Source: Clostridium thermarum (lineage in GTDB: Bacteria; Bacillota; Clostridia; Clostridiales; Clostridiaceae). From it: a stretch of DNA of 64,000 nucleotides. Location of the stretch: positions 3,408,501-3,472,500 of the forward strand of contig NZ_CP040924.1 in NCBI RefSeq assembly GCF_006351925.1, read 5' to 3'. The notes beneath the pieces were generated by a model, which was not told the origin of the DNA, ran no database searches, and was given only the letters and a program-made list of their open reading frames with translations. Positions 19,103-26,707 of the stretch are shown in pieces (the first letter of the stretch is position 1; every line of letters starts with the position of its first letter). The translations under genes were made by a program, and so were the position numbers.

Positions 19103-20529
19103 TTAGTTTCTCCTTTCCTAATTTTTATTTCTAAAATGTTTTTTGTATTTTTTGTCACAATGTAATTATTGCTGACATTATATCCCACAACCCAAACAAT
19201 TTCTTCGTCAAAGCAGAGCAGGGGGATGTTATCTCTTTCATCCTTGGGAATCTTTAAATCCATAAACAAATCCTTGATCTTTTTGCTCCCCTTCATTCCA
19301 TAAGGACTAAATCTGTCCCCTTGAAGTCTATATCTTATAGATATACTGTTTATAATTTTATCATAATCAAAGTACTTTTTATATGGATCCTCGCCAAATT
19401 TAATAATTTCATCTTTTTTAACCAGTCTTATGCCCACTGTTACATCCATTTCTTCTATGTATCTTGAAAACAATATTTCCCTGGAAATATCATTTTTCGC
19501 TAATAAAACAATACATCCGTCAAAGGTTTTATCCTGTATAGTTTCATTTACCTTATATATCCTTATATCTCCATATACATTCTCCGCTTGTACGCCGGAT
19601 GGTAAAGTAACCTTCTTTCCTGTACCTATTGTGAATAGGTCAATAATGTCACCTATGTGGATCATCTCAATATTTACTAAGCTTCCATTTATCTCGTATA
19701 ACGCCTTTCTTATTACTCTTGATATAATTGCCTCATGCTCCTCTGCCAATCTTTTGTTAAGGGTCACTGTATTATTTTCCAAGGAACAGTAGGTCTTATA
19801 TTTTTTCCCTGCAACCTCATCAATATATTCATTGTCCTTGCTAACTATGTTCGCCAACCTATTTAAGGTATTTAAAATATCTTTATTAAAGTTTTTTTCA
19901 ATATATGGTATTAACTCAAGCCTAACCTTATTCCTATTATATATATTCTCAAAATTTGTTTTATCTGTTCTTGGATTGAGCTGATTAAATGCACAGTAGC
20001 TTTCAATTTCTTCTCTTTTCAGCACCAGTATAGGTCTTATGAAAATGCCGTCTCTAACCGGTTTTATACCTTGGAGACCTTCTATGCCTGCTCCTCTCAT
20101 TATACGCATAAGCACTGTCTCCGCCTGATCATTTAAATTATGGGCCAGAGCAATTTTATTGGCACCCAAGCGTTCCTTTAATTCATTAAAAAACCTGTAC
20201 CTAGCTTCTCTACCTGCAGTTTCACTGGATATATTTTGCCTTTTGGCCATTTCATTAATATCAACTTTTTTAGAATAAAATTCCACCCCAAGACTTCTGC
20301 AAAATCTTTCAGCATAAGCTTCATCTTCATCTGCCTCTTCTCCTCTTAAGCAGTGGTTTACATGGGCACCGTATATTTCAATATCATATATTTCTTTTAC
20401 TTCATTCAACATATGCATAAGGCACACAGAGTCCGGTCCTCCTGAAAGAGCTACAATTACCCTATCCCCTTTATTTAGCATGGAATATTTATTTATAAAA
20501 TCTATAACTTTTTGCAGCAAAATGGACAC
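19099..20529 (-). CDS. tilS: tRNA(Ile)-lysidine synthase
   Basis: Converts C34 of the CAU-anticodon tRNA-Ile to lysidine, so that AUA is read as isoleucine. The 476-residue protein has the N-type ATP pyrophosphatase loop VALSGGPDSVCLMHML (residues about 25-40), the NHCLRGEEADEDE segment, the HNLNDQAETVLMR motif, and a C-terminal TilS domain (YRLQGDRFSPYGMKGSKKIKD). It overlaps hpt by 4 bp. Confidence 0.96.
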   Translation of the reverse strand: MSILLQKVIDFINKYSMLNKGDRVIVALSGGPDSVCLMHMLNEVKEIYDIEIYGAHVNHCLRGEEADEDEAYAERFCRSLGVEFYSKKVDINEMAKRQNISSETAGREARYRFFNELKERLGANKIALAHNLNDQAETVLMRIMRGAGIEGLQGIKPVRDGIFIRPILVLKREEIESYCAFNQLNPRTDKTNFENIYNRNKVRLELIPYIEKNFNKDILNTLNRLANIVSKDNEYIDEVAGKKYKTYCSLENNTVTLNKRLAEEHEAIISRVIRKALYEINGSLVNIEMIHIGDIIDLFTIGTGKKVTLPSGVQAENVYGDIRIYKVNETIQDKTFDGCIVLLAKNDISREILFSRYIEEMDVTVGIRLVKKDEIIKFGEDPYKKYFDYDKIINSISIRYRLQGDRFSPYGMKGSKKIKDLFMDLKIPKDERDNIPLLCFDEEIVWVVGYNVSNNYIVTKNTKNILEIKIRKGETK

Positions 20530-20627
20530 CTCATTACCTTTTTTATATCCATTATAACCATTAATAGTCTAAACATGTCAAGTAAATCAAAATAATAGGA
20601 TGACTATAAGCCATCCCAATTTATAAA

Positions 20628-23006
20628 TTAATATAAACTATATACTCTTGAAGCTATTATCGTCATATCATCATTAGCCTTTCCATTATTGACCTCTTTT
20701 ACTCTGGCAGCAATTTCTTCAGCTATATCCTTTGGATTTGTATGAATACATTTTTCAAGGTAATTGGTTATCCAATTTTGCATTGAGTCACTATTGCCTT
20801 CACATTCCAGTACACCGTCGCTTAGCATTACTATAATGTCACCGTTCTTAACCTTTTTGTCAGTTACATCAACATCTACTTTGTCAAGTACCCCAATGGG
20901 CAAGGTTTTAGAATTTATAATTTCAACCTTTTCTTTACTTTTAATATAGGTAGCCACAGCTCCAATTTTCATTACCCTTAGATCACCGGTATATAGGTCT
21001 ATGTTGGCAATATCCAATGTAGAGAACTTTTCCTCTTCTGAAAACTTCATAGTCATAATCGAGTTTACTGTATTCACTGCTGTATACATAGAAAATCCCG
21101 CCTTAGAAAATCTTTCTATCATTTCAACAGCAGCTCTACTCTCTTGTCCGGCCTCTGGTCCTGAACCCATACCGTCACTGATAATAATCATATATGTACC
21201 GTCCTTAAGCTTTCCAAAGCTATAGCTATCCCCATTATATTTTTCACCACTTTTACATTCCCGGATTACATGTGAAACAATATGGTACTTCGGAGTTTCC
21301 TCGAAACTTATGGAACAACCTCCGCCATTAGAATTTCCGCAACACTCTTCTTCGCATATACACATGCTTACTCCAGTGGCTTGGTTTACCACCGGAAGAA
21401 TTTCTTTTACACAGAATTCGGAACCTTTGCAATTGGTTACGGCAATCTTCACATTATTTCTACCTTTGCTATCTTGAAAACATAATACATGAGAGTAACC
21501 TATACCCTTTTTATTCAGCATTCTCTTAATATATCTTTCCTTATCACCATTAAACACAATGTTGGTATTGAAATCACCAACAATCTCTTGTACTGTCTCA
21601 CCCATACTACTTAAATGTCCTGCTATTAACTGTCTTCCTTCAACCAACCTGCTTCTCCACATTTCATTGGTTATAAATATATTGATCAAATCTTGTGTGT
21701 TTGCTGCCAGTTCATCCTTTTTTATGCACTTTTTCTCCAACTCTTCCGGCAGAGTATAATTATTCTCATGATAATTCTGTATTAGCTCTGAAAAGGCTGC
21801 AAAAGTATAATATATCTCCCTCTTCCAGCACACTGAATTCATACTGCAATTTGCACATACACGATCTGCTAAATTCTCAACCAATGCACTGCTCTTATTC
21901 TTTAACAACAGCTTGTCATTATTAACCAAATTCTTAACCGTGTGTGACATGTTGTATAAAATATCTGAAAAATTGCTTAGCTTGTTCAAGAACATATCCC
22001 TGATAGTATCAACATATTTGCTGTTAATATCCGCTACCTTTTTCTCCATATTAAACTCCAGCATTAATATATTGTAAAACTTATCAGGAATACTTAACAT
22101 TGTTATCATGGCTATAAGAACTTCAAGAAGCTTAAAATCTGCCGCTATATCTGAGTAAAGCTTAATTATGAAAAAGGAAACTACAAAAGCCATCCCGCTA
22201 AGCCATTTGCCCCCTTCTTTAAAAAGCCCTACAGTAAGACCGCAAAGGCCAAAATAGCTAATGTACAGTGAGAGATTATCTGTTGTAACCCCAACAATCA
22301 ATCCAACAGCCACACCTGCCGCTGCTCCTACAGAAGCACCGTTAATATATGCACATATTATGATAAAAATAAAAGCGATTATATTTCTTACAGATATTCC
22401 CCATAGGCTAGCTCCCCAAGTCCCTGATATCGTTAATGCTATGATCATGGTCACACTAATAATTTCTTCATTCTTAAATGTGTGCTTGGATTTTATATCC
22501 TTTAGACATGAAATTGCATAACTTATCATATAGTATATGGGTAGGGTACACCCAACCTCAAAAAAAGCTGTCAATGCGTTAGAACCTGTTGAATCATTGC
22601 CAAGAATAGTCATATAGACTAAGTTTTCAAAGAAAAGGAACAAGAAGAAAACCAGAAGCTTTATGTTTTTACTAACGTGTCTTGCAAAATAGCCTCCTGG
22701 TACAACAGTCCCCACCGCCAATATGTATACTGGTAAGTTTTCTAAGTTATTAAATATACTGATATAGCCTAATAAGGCACCGCAACCTGCTACTATAGGA
22801 ATATCATCTTCTTTATTCAGAACCACCGATATTATAAAAGCAATTCCAAAAGGTGCAGAGTTGTTTATAAGAATTACCCTACTAATTAAGAAGGCAGCCG
22901 CAAAGTAAATTGTAGCGATTGCATACCAACTATAATTAATCGTTTTTTCTTTCTTTTGTAATTTTTTTTCCCTCTTATATGACTTTAGTTCAACACCATA
23001 CTGCAT
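20628..23006 (-). CDS. spoIIE: Stage II sporulation protein E
   Basis: SpoIIE is a membrane-bound PP2C phosphatase that dephosphorylates SpoIIAA and so activates sigma-F in the forespore. The protein (792 residues from ATG 23006; ATG 23012 is two codons earlier but too close to the GGGAGG site) has about ten transmembrane helices in the first third, a central region with clustered cysteines (CANCSMNSVC), and a C-terminal PP2C domain with SDGMGSGPEAGQES and VMLSDGVLE. The promoter upstream has the unusual 21-bp spacing of Spo0A-activated spoIIE promoters. Confidence 0.96.
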   Translation of the reverse strand: MQYGVELKSYKREKKLQKKEKTINYSWYAIATIYFAAAFLISRVILINNSAPFGIAFIISVVLNKEDDIPIVAGCGALLGYISIFNNLENLPVYILAVGTVVPGGYFARHVSKNIKLLVFFLFLFFENLVYMTILGNDSTGSNALTAFFEVGCTLPIYYMISYAISCLKDIKSKHTFKNEEIISVTMIIALTISGTWGASLWGISVRNIIAFIFIIICAYINGASVGAAAGVAVGLIVGVTTDNLSLYISYFGLCGLTVGLFKEGGKWLSGMAFVVSFFIIKLYSDIAADFKLLEVLIAMITMLSIPDKFYNILMLEFNMEKKVADINSKYVDTIRDMFLNKLSNFSDILYNMSHTVKNLVNNDKLLLKNKSSALVENLADRVCANCSMNSVCWKREIYYTFAAFSELIQNYHENNYTLPEELEKKCIKKDELAANTQDLINIFITNEMWRSRLVEGRQLIAGHLSSMGETVQEIVGDFNTNIVFNGDKERYIKRMLNKKGIGYSHVLCFQDSKGRNNVKIAVTNCKGSEFCVKEILPVVNQATGVSMCICEEECCGNSNGGGCSISFEETPKYHIVSHVIRECKSGEKYNGDSYSFGKLKDGTYMIIISDGMGSGPEAGQESRAAVEMIERFSKAGFSMYTAVNTVNSIMTMKFSEEEKFSTLDIANIDLYTGDLRVMKIGAVATYIKSKEKVEIINSKTLPIGVLDKVDVDVTDKKVKNGDIIVMLSDGVLECEGNSDSMQNWITNYLEKCIHTNPKDIAEEIAARVKEVNNGKANDDMTIIASRVYSLY

Positions 23007-23086
23007 TAGCATAACCCTCCCGTTAATTATATATGTCAGTCATGTGAATCGCATTGCAATACAACATGCCTTTAAGCCGCAGTATT

Positions 23087-23119
23087 ATTATAGCAAAGGT
23101 GTTTGGAATTATATGTCAT
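23087..23119 (-). promoter_or_regulatory. spoIIE promoter with 21-bp spacer (Spo0A type)
   Basis: On the minus strand a consensus TATAAT (23087-23092) is preceded 21 bp upstream by ATGACA (23114-23119). The B. subtilis spoIIE and spoIIG promoters also have over-long spacers and need Spo0A~P. A sequence TGTCCAA, one base from the 0A box TGTCGAA, lies at 23145-23151, about 25 bp upstream of the -35. Confidence 0.55.
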
Positions 23120-23208
23120 AAACTGTGAGCTAATATTTTTTTCTTTGGACAACAATCTATTTTTATTTCACAAAAATGAATAAGGTACTCTTCATCCTAT
23201 ATAAAAAG

Positions 23209-23258
23209 ATCCACAATATATTGATACATTTTCCACATTATCAATATATATTGTGGAT
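23209..23258. repeat. Imperfect inverted repeat upstream of spoIIE
   Basis: The arms ATCCACAATATATTGATA (23209-23226) and its complement with a 2-nt insertion (23239-23258) flank a 12-nt loop. It lies in a 475-bp gap between spoIIE and the tRNA cluster that otherwise holds no gene I can support. Confidence 0.6.
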
Positions 23259-23458
23259 TAATTTATTTTAGGAATATTTTCTGATAAAAAATAGGACAAT
23301 TCAAATTGTCGTGTATTACATATACATAAGGGGATTTGATGAAGATTATTAGGTGGGCTTATAAATTTAATGTAATTTGTCACAGGATGATATTAATAGA
23401 TTCATCAAAAACTAATAATCTAATCCACATTACTTCTAATTACATAAAACTAAAAGAA

Positions 23459-23484
23459 AAGAACTCACATTTCTGTGAGTTCTT
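23459..23484 (-). terminator. Terminator of the tRNA cluster
   Basis: An 11-bp stem (23459-23469 with 23474-23484) is followed by T-rich sequence on the minus strand, directly after the last tRNA. Confidence 0.8.
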
Positions 23485-23489
23485 TTTAT

Positions 23490-23566
23490 TGGTAGCGGAA
23501 ATAGGACTTGAACCTACGACACTTCGGGTATGAACCGAATGCTCTAGCCAGCTGAGCTATTCCGCC
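23490..23566 (-). tRNA. tRNA-Met (elongator, CAT), copy 2 of the array
   Basis: A cloverleaf of 77 nt with acceptor GGCGGAA/TTCCGCT, anticodon loop TTCATAC and encoded CCA. The sequence resembles the elongator tRNA-Met of Bacillus. It is identical to 23767-23843. Confidence 0.93.
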
Positions 23567-23572
23567 ACATTA

Positions 23573-23648
<76 letters not shown>

Positions 23649-23653
23649 ATATT

Positions 23654-23742
23654 TGGTGCTAAAGACCGGAATCGAACCGGTACGGTGTGTTAGCACCGCA
23701 GGATTTTAAGTCCTGTGCGTCTGCCTGTTCCGCCACTTTAGC
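23654..23742 (-). tRNA. tRNA-Leu (TAA), copy 2 of the array
   Basis: An 89-nt class II tRNA with a long variable arm, acceptor GCTAAAG/CTTTAGC, anticodon loop CTTAAAA (TAA) and encoded CCA. Confidence 0.95.
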
Positions 23743-23766
23743 ATGATATAAACTATTTAATTAAAA

Positions 23767-23843
23767 TGGTAGCGGAAATAGGACTTGAACCTACGACACT
23801 TCGGGTATGAACCGAATGCTCTAGCCAGCTGAGCTATTCCGCC
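23767..23843 (-). tRNA. tRNA-Met (elongator, CAT), copy 1 of the array
   Basis: Same sequence as 23490-23566, 77 nt, anticodon CAT, CCA encoded. Confidence 0.93.
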
Positions 23844-23849
23844 ACATTA

Positions 23850-23925
<76 letters not shown>

Positions 23926-23930
23926 ATATT

Positions 23931-24019
23931 TGGTGCTAAAGACCGGAATCGAACCGGTACGGTGTGTTAGCACCGCAGGATTTTAAGTCCTGTGCGTCTG
24001 CCTGTTCCGCCACTTTAGC
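23931..24019 (-). tRNA. tRNA-Leu (TAA), copy 1 of the array
   Basis: Same sequence as 23654-23742, 89 nt, anticodon TAA. It is the promoter-proximal tRNA of the array. Confidence 0.95.
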
Positions 24020-24056
24020 ACGTCTCAGGAATTGCAATTCCTTAGCGACATAGACT

Positions 24057-24085
24057 ATTATATCTGACTCTTATAATATTGTCAA
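24057..24085 (-). promoter_or_regulatory. Strong promoter of the tRNA array
   Basis: On the minus strand consensus TTGACA (24080-24085) and TATAAT (24057-24062) are 17 bp apart, the ideal sigma-A arrangement for a stable-RNA gene. A 16-bp perfect palindrome (24027-24042) lies in the leader. Confidence 0.9.
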
Positions 24086-24143
24086 CACTTTTTATTTTGT
24101 TTTTTTCGTTACTCTTTTTCATTCATTTCCCATTGATTAATAA

Positions 24144-24173
24144 AAAACTGCTGTGATTTCTCCCAGCAGTTTT
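24144..24173 (-). terminator. Terminator after the S1-domain gene
   Basis: A 10-bp stem (24144-24153 with 24164-24173) is followed by a T-run on the minus strand, 13 bp past the stop of the S1-domain gene. Confidence 0.8.
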
Positions 24174-24185
24174 GCTATCTATACT

Positions 24186-24590
24186 TTAACTTCTTCTACT
24201 ATACCCTCTTCCCTTAGACTCTTGATGTCTTTTAACATCCTGCTGCCTCTCTTCACTGTCTTTCAGGAATTTGGACATTATATCTTCAAAGTTTGCTGAA
24301 CTGTTTTTATTCCTATCTCCTGACCAATCAATTTCGATTGGTTTTGCGGATCTTTTAGGTGGCATAGCCTGCTTAATGGAAAGGCTAATCTTTCCATTTT
24401 CGTCAACGGATATTACCTTGACCTTTACCTTATCCTGTTCCTTAAGATGCTCTCTGATGTCCTTTACAAATGTATCAGCAACTTCAGAGATGTGAACCAA
24501 CCCTGTTTTACCTTCTACATCGATAAATGCACCAAAGTTAGTAATGTTAATTACTGTACCTTCTATAATGTTTCCTGCCTTTAAGGTCAT
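24186..24590 (-). CDS. yabR: S1-domain RNA-binding protein (YabR-like)
   Basis: A 134-residue protein whose first 70 residues form an S1 RNA-binding domain (GNIIEGTVINITNFGAFIDVEGKTGLVHISEV), followed by a basic, serine-rich tail. This matches YabR of B. subtilis, an S1 protein that follows divIC and whose exact function is not established. It ends the yabN-divIC-yabR stretch and is followed by a terminator and the tRNA array, just as in B. subtilis. Confidence 0.88.
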   Translation of the reverse strand: MTLKAGNIIEGTVINITNFGAFIDVEGKTGLVHISEVADTFVKDIREHLKEQDKVKVKVISVDENGKISLSIKQAMPPKRSAKPIEIDWSGDRNKNSSANFEDIMSKFLKDSEERQQDVKRHQESKGRGYSRRS

Positions 24591-24646
24591 ATTAAAAAGA
24601 CTCCTCCTTAAATAAATATGTTTATATAAATAATTTTAAAACCAAA

Positions 24647-24934
24647 CTATTGCCTCTCAGGTATGGGCATAACAGGAGTCTCATTTTCCTTAATTAATCC
24701 CAATCTCTCCCTAGCCAGCCTTTCGCTAAACCCTTCCGGGTTAGTCCTTGACATTTCCAATTGCTCCTTTAATCTCTCTCCTTGCTCTTTAATCTCCTCA
24801 AGTTGCAAGTTTGCCTTTACAATTTCTTTGTTTAGTCTTGCTGCTGCAATTTCTTGCCTAATAAAAATAATTGAAAAGTAAGCAATTGATAATATGACTA
24901 AAAGGGCCTTTAAATTTACCTTTCTCTTTTTCAT
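24647..24934 (-). CDS. divIC: Cell division protein DivIC/FtsB-like
   Basis: DivIC forms part of the divisome with FtsL and DivIB. The 95-residue protein has a basic N-terminus, one transmembrane helix (about residues 9-26) and an extracytoplasmic coiled coil (about 28-65), followed by RLARERLGLIKENE, the typical DivIC/FtsB ending. It lies between yabQ and yabR in the conserved order. Confidence 0.9.
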   Translation of the reverse strand: MKKRKVNLKALLVILSIAYFSIIFIRQEIAAARLNKEIVKANLQLEEIKEQGERLKEQLEMSRTNPEGFSERLARERLGLIKENETPVMPIPERQ

Positions 24935-24994
24935 TTAGTAGTATCCCCTTTATAGTTGAAATATCAGGTTCTATAAATCTATTGTAATTAGATT

Positions 24995-25423
24995 CTATAC
25001 TTTATTCAAGTTATTTCTTTTAAATTTACGCTTATTTTTCGAATCTAATTTATAGAATCCATATCTAAAGGGAAAAATGACTATATTTATAATTATTCTA
25101 ATAAACTTAGAAACGTTACAAATTAATTTGTATTGAATTCTTGTAAAAGCTTTACTTAACAGCTTCATGTAAAAATATATACCAATAGTCATCCAAATAT
25201 ACACATATACTCCTACAACTGCTTGATTGGTATACAGCAGGAAAATAAATATCAATATACCAGTTAAAATCCAAAAGAGAATATCTTCAACAATAATCAG
25301 CAGCTTATGTACATTTTCAAATCCTCTGAAAGTACGATAAAAATCGAATATAAAGCCAGTTAAAACCCCAGCCAAAATACTATATAAAACAAGCTTAGCC
25401 TGTATCATTAAAGGAATAACCAT
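24995..25423 (-). CDS. yabQ: Spore cortex biosynthesis protein YabQ
   Basis: A 142-residue membrane protein with about three transmembrane segments (residues 10-28, 42-62, 68-86) and a basic C-terminus. The FDFYRTFRGF segment after the first helix is typical of YabQ, a sporulation protein needed for cortex formation. It is next to yabP, separated by 12 bp, in the conserved yabP-yabQ-divIC order. Confidence 0.9.
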   Translation of the reverse strand: MVIPLMIQAKLVLYSILAGVLTGFIFDFYRTFRGFENVHKLLIIVEDILFWILTGILIFIFLLYTNQAVVGVYVYIWMTIGIYFYMKLLSKAFTRIQYKLICNVSKFIRIIINIVIFPFRYGFYKLDSKNKRKFKRNNLNKV

Positions 25424-25435
25424 ATATACTTACCT

Positions 25436-25729
25436 CTACCTAAATAATTTTGACAGAATGCTTTCCTTCTCATGCTTCGATTCAGATCCGCTGTATACAA
25501 AGGAGTCCACAGTCCCTGCTATCATCACTTCTCCATTATGTACATCAAGCTTATTCATTTTAAGACCGTTACCCTTTATTGTAAGCATACCAAGACTCGT
25601 ATTTAATAGTATTTTTTCTTCATTAAAGCTTATAACCTCTAAAACTCCTGTTAAAAAGAGTTTCTTTCTATTTTCAAGGGTCATATTGCTTTTCTTTTCA
25701 TCAACTTTAAGATCTTTTTTCACTTCCAC
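25436..25729 (-). CDS. yabP: Sporulation protein YabP
   Basis: A 97-residue protein with the YabP/YqfC fold sequence (RKKLFLTGVLEVISFNEEKILLNTSLGMLTIKGNGLKMNKLDVHNGEVMIAGTV is split here only by description of residues 21-75). YabP is a sporulation protein associated with cortex or coat assembly in the mother cell. It lies immediately upstream of yabQ. Length matches the family. Confidence 0.9.
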   Translation of the reverse strand: MEVKKDLKVDEKKSNMTLENRKKLFLTGVLEVISFNEEKILLNTSLGMLTIKGNGLKMNKLDVHNGEVMIAGTVDSFVYSGSESKHEKESILSKLFR

Positions 25730-25817
25730 AGGACATCCCTCCTACCTAATGATAATATATGAGGTAGCGCTAGAAGTTATTACAAATAGATAATCAATTT
25801 TGAAATCTGAAATTTAC

Positions 25818-26081
25818 CTACTCCTCTGTGTCTTCTACTCCTTCCAGAATTTCATACATGCCTTTTGCCTCTTCTTTCCTTACATGTTCTGCGATAGAAG
25901 TAATTCTAGCTTTCAGCGACTTGACTGCAAATTGAATTTCTATTATATCCCCCTCTTTAACCTCAGTACCGGCCTTAGCCACCTTACCGTTAATAGAAAC
26001 TCTTCCCCCCTCACAGGCTTCTTTAGCAACAGTTCTTCTCTTAATAATTCTTGATACCTTTAAATACTTATCTAATCTCAT
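25818..26081 (-). CDS. rqcP: S4-domain RNA-binding protein RqcP (YabO/Hsp15-like)
   Basis: An 87-residue protein made almost entirely of an S4 RNA-binding domain (MRLDKYLKVSRIIKRRTVAKE, residues 1-21, then GRVSINGKVAKAGTEVKEGD). In B. subtilis the YabO product, renamed RqcP, works with RqcH in adding alanine tails on stalled 50S subunits. The position between hup and yabP supports this identification. Confidence 0.9.
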   Translation of the reverse strand: MRLDKYLKVSRIIKRRTVAKEACEGGRVSINGKVAKAGTEVKEGDIIEIQFAVKSLKARITSIAEHVRKEEAKGMYEILEGVEDTEE

Positions 26082-26139
26082 AATAAAACCCCTTTCTTAC
26101 AATAAGTAATGAATAATAAATAATGAGCAATTAACGTAA

Positions 26140-26163
26140 AAAGCCCGGACAATGCCGGGCTTT
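26140..26163 (-). terminator. hup terminator
   Basis: A 9-bp GC-rich stem AAAGCCCGG/CCGGGCTTT (26140-26148 with 26155-26163) is followed by T's on the minus strand, directly after the hup stop. Confidence 0.9.
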
Positions 26164-26166
26164 AAA

Positions 26167-26442
26167 TTACTTTGTAACCTTGTCTTTGAACTCTTTTCCT
26201 GCCTTAAATACAGGAACAACAGTTGCTGGAATTGAAATTGGTTCTTTAGTTCTTGGATTTCTTCCTTCTCTTGCTGCTCTTTCTCTTGTCTCGAAAGTTC
26301 CAAATCCAACTAATTGAACCTTTTCACCCTTAGCAAGTGCTTCTTCAACACTTTCTATAAATGCTTTTAAAGCTGCTTCTGCATCTTTCTTAGTTAACTT
26401 GCTTTTTTCAGCCATACTTGAAATTAAATCTGCCTTGTTCAC
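26167..26442 (-). CDS. hup: DNA-binding protein HU
   Basis: Histone-like nucleoid protein that bends and compacts DNA. The 91-residue protein has the usual HU sequence with [20 protein letters not shown] at the N-terminus, [22 protein letters not shown] (split here in two parts, residues about 43-53 and 54-64) and the DNA-binding arm ending in [13 protein letters not shown]. The start is GTG after AAGGAGG. It is inserted between yabN/mazG and yabO, as in many Firmicutes, and is monocistronic: own promoter region and terminator. Confidence 0.97.
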   Translation of the reverse strand: MNKADLISSMAEKSKLTKKDAEAALKAFIESVEEALAKGEKVQLVGFGTFETRERAAREGRNPRTKEPISIPATVVPVFKAGKEFKDKVTK

Positions 26443-26467
26443 TTTAATTTCCTCCTTAATATTACAG

Positions 26468-26575
26468 TATAGATTATCAAGTTACACAATTTGTGCATAC
26501 TTGCTGGAATCAGTAATACTCTTACTTCCATAAATCTAAACCATATTATATATCTATTTAACTTGATAGTCTATA
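26468..26575. promoter_or_regulatory. hup promoter region with a spanning inverted repeat
   Basis: On the minus strand TAGACT (26568-26573) and TATAAT (26545-26550) are 17 bp apart. A 16-bp inverted repeat with one mismatch (26468-26483 and 26560-26575) brackets the region, with the outer arm overlapping the -35. Between the arms is a short palindrome CACAATTTGTG. The rest of the 265-bp gap up to mazG shows no gene. Confidence 0.55.
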
Positions 26576-26707
26576 CCTTTAATTAAAAAATATGCTATAA
26601 ATAGATATTTTTTGCTACTATCTGCTGTTCTGAATTTAACGGAAGTAATTTTATGTATTAACTTTATGTAATATATTCTTCGCTTTTACCTAAATTCCTG
26701 CTGAAAA

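Noticed and set aside
21282..22521. ORFs antisense to spoIIE and ftsH
   Set aside because: They mirror strongly coding sequence on the other strand and show no independent signals.
23336..23533. Plus-strand ORF of 65 codons ending AEIGLEPTTLRV
   Set aside because: Its 3' end is the reverse complement of the tRNA-Met gene, a well-known source of false proteins; no family support.
26097..26309. Minus-strand ORF of 70 codons overlapping hup
   Set aside because: Different frame of hup, with Gln/Lys/Glu-rich low-complexity translation; hup is clear.
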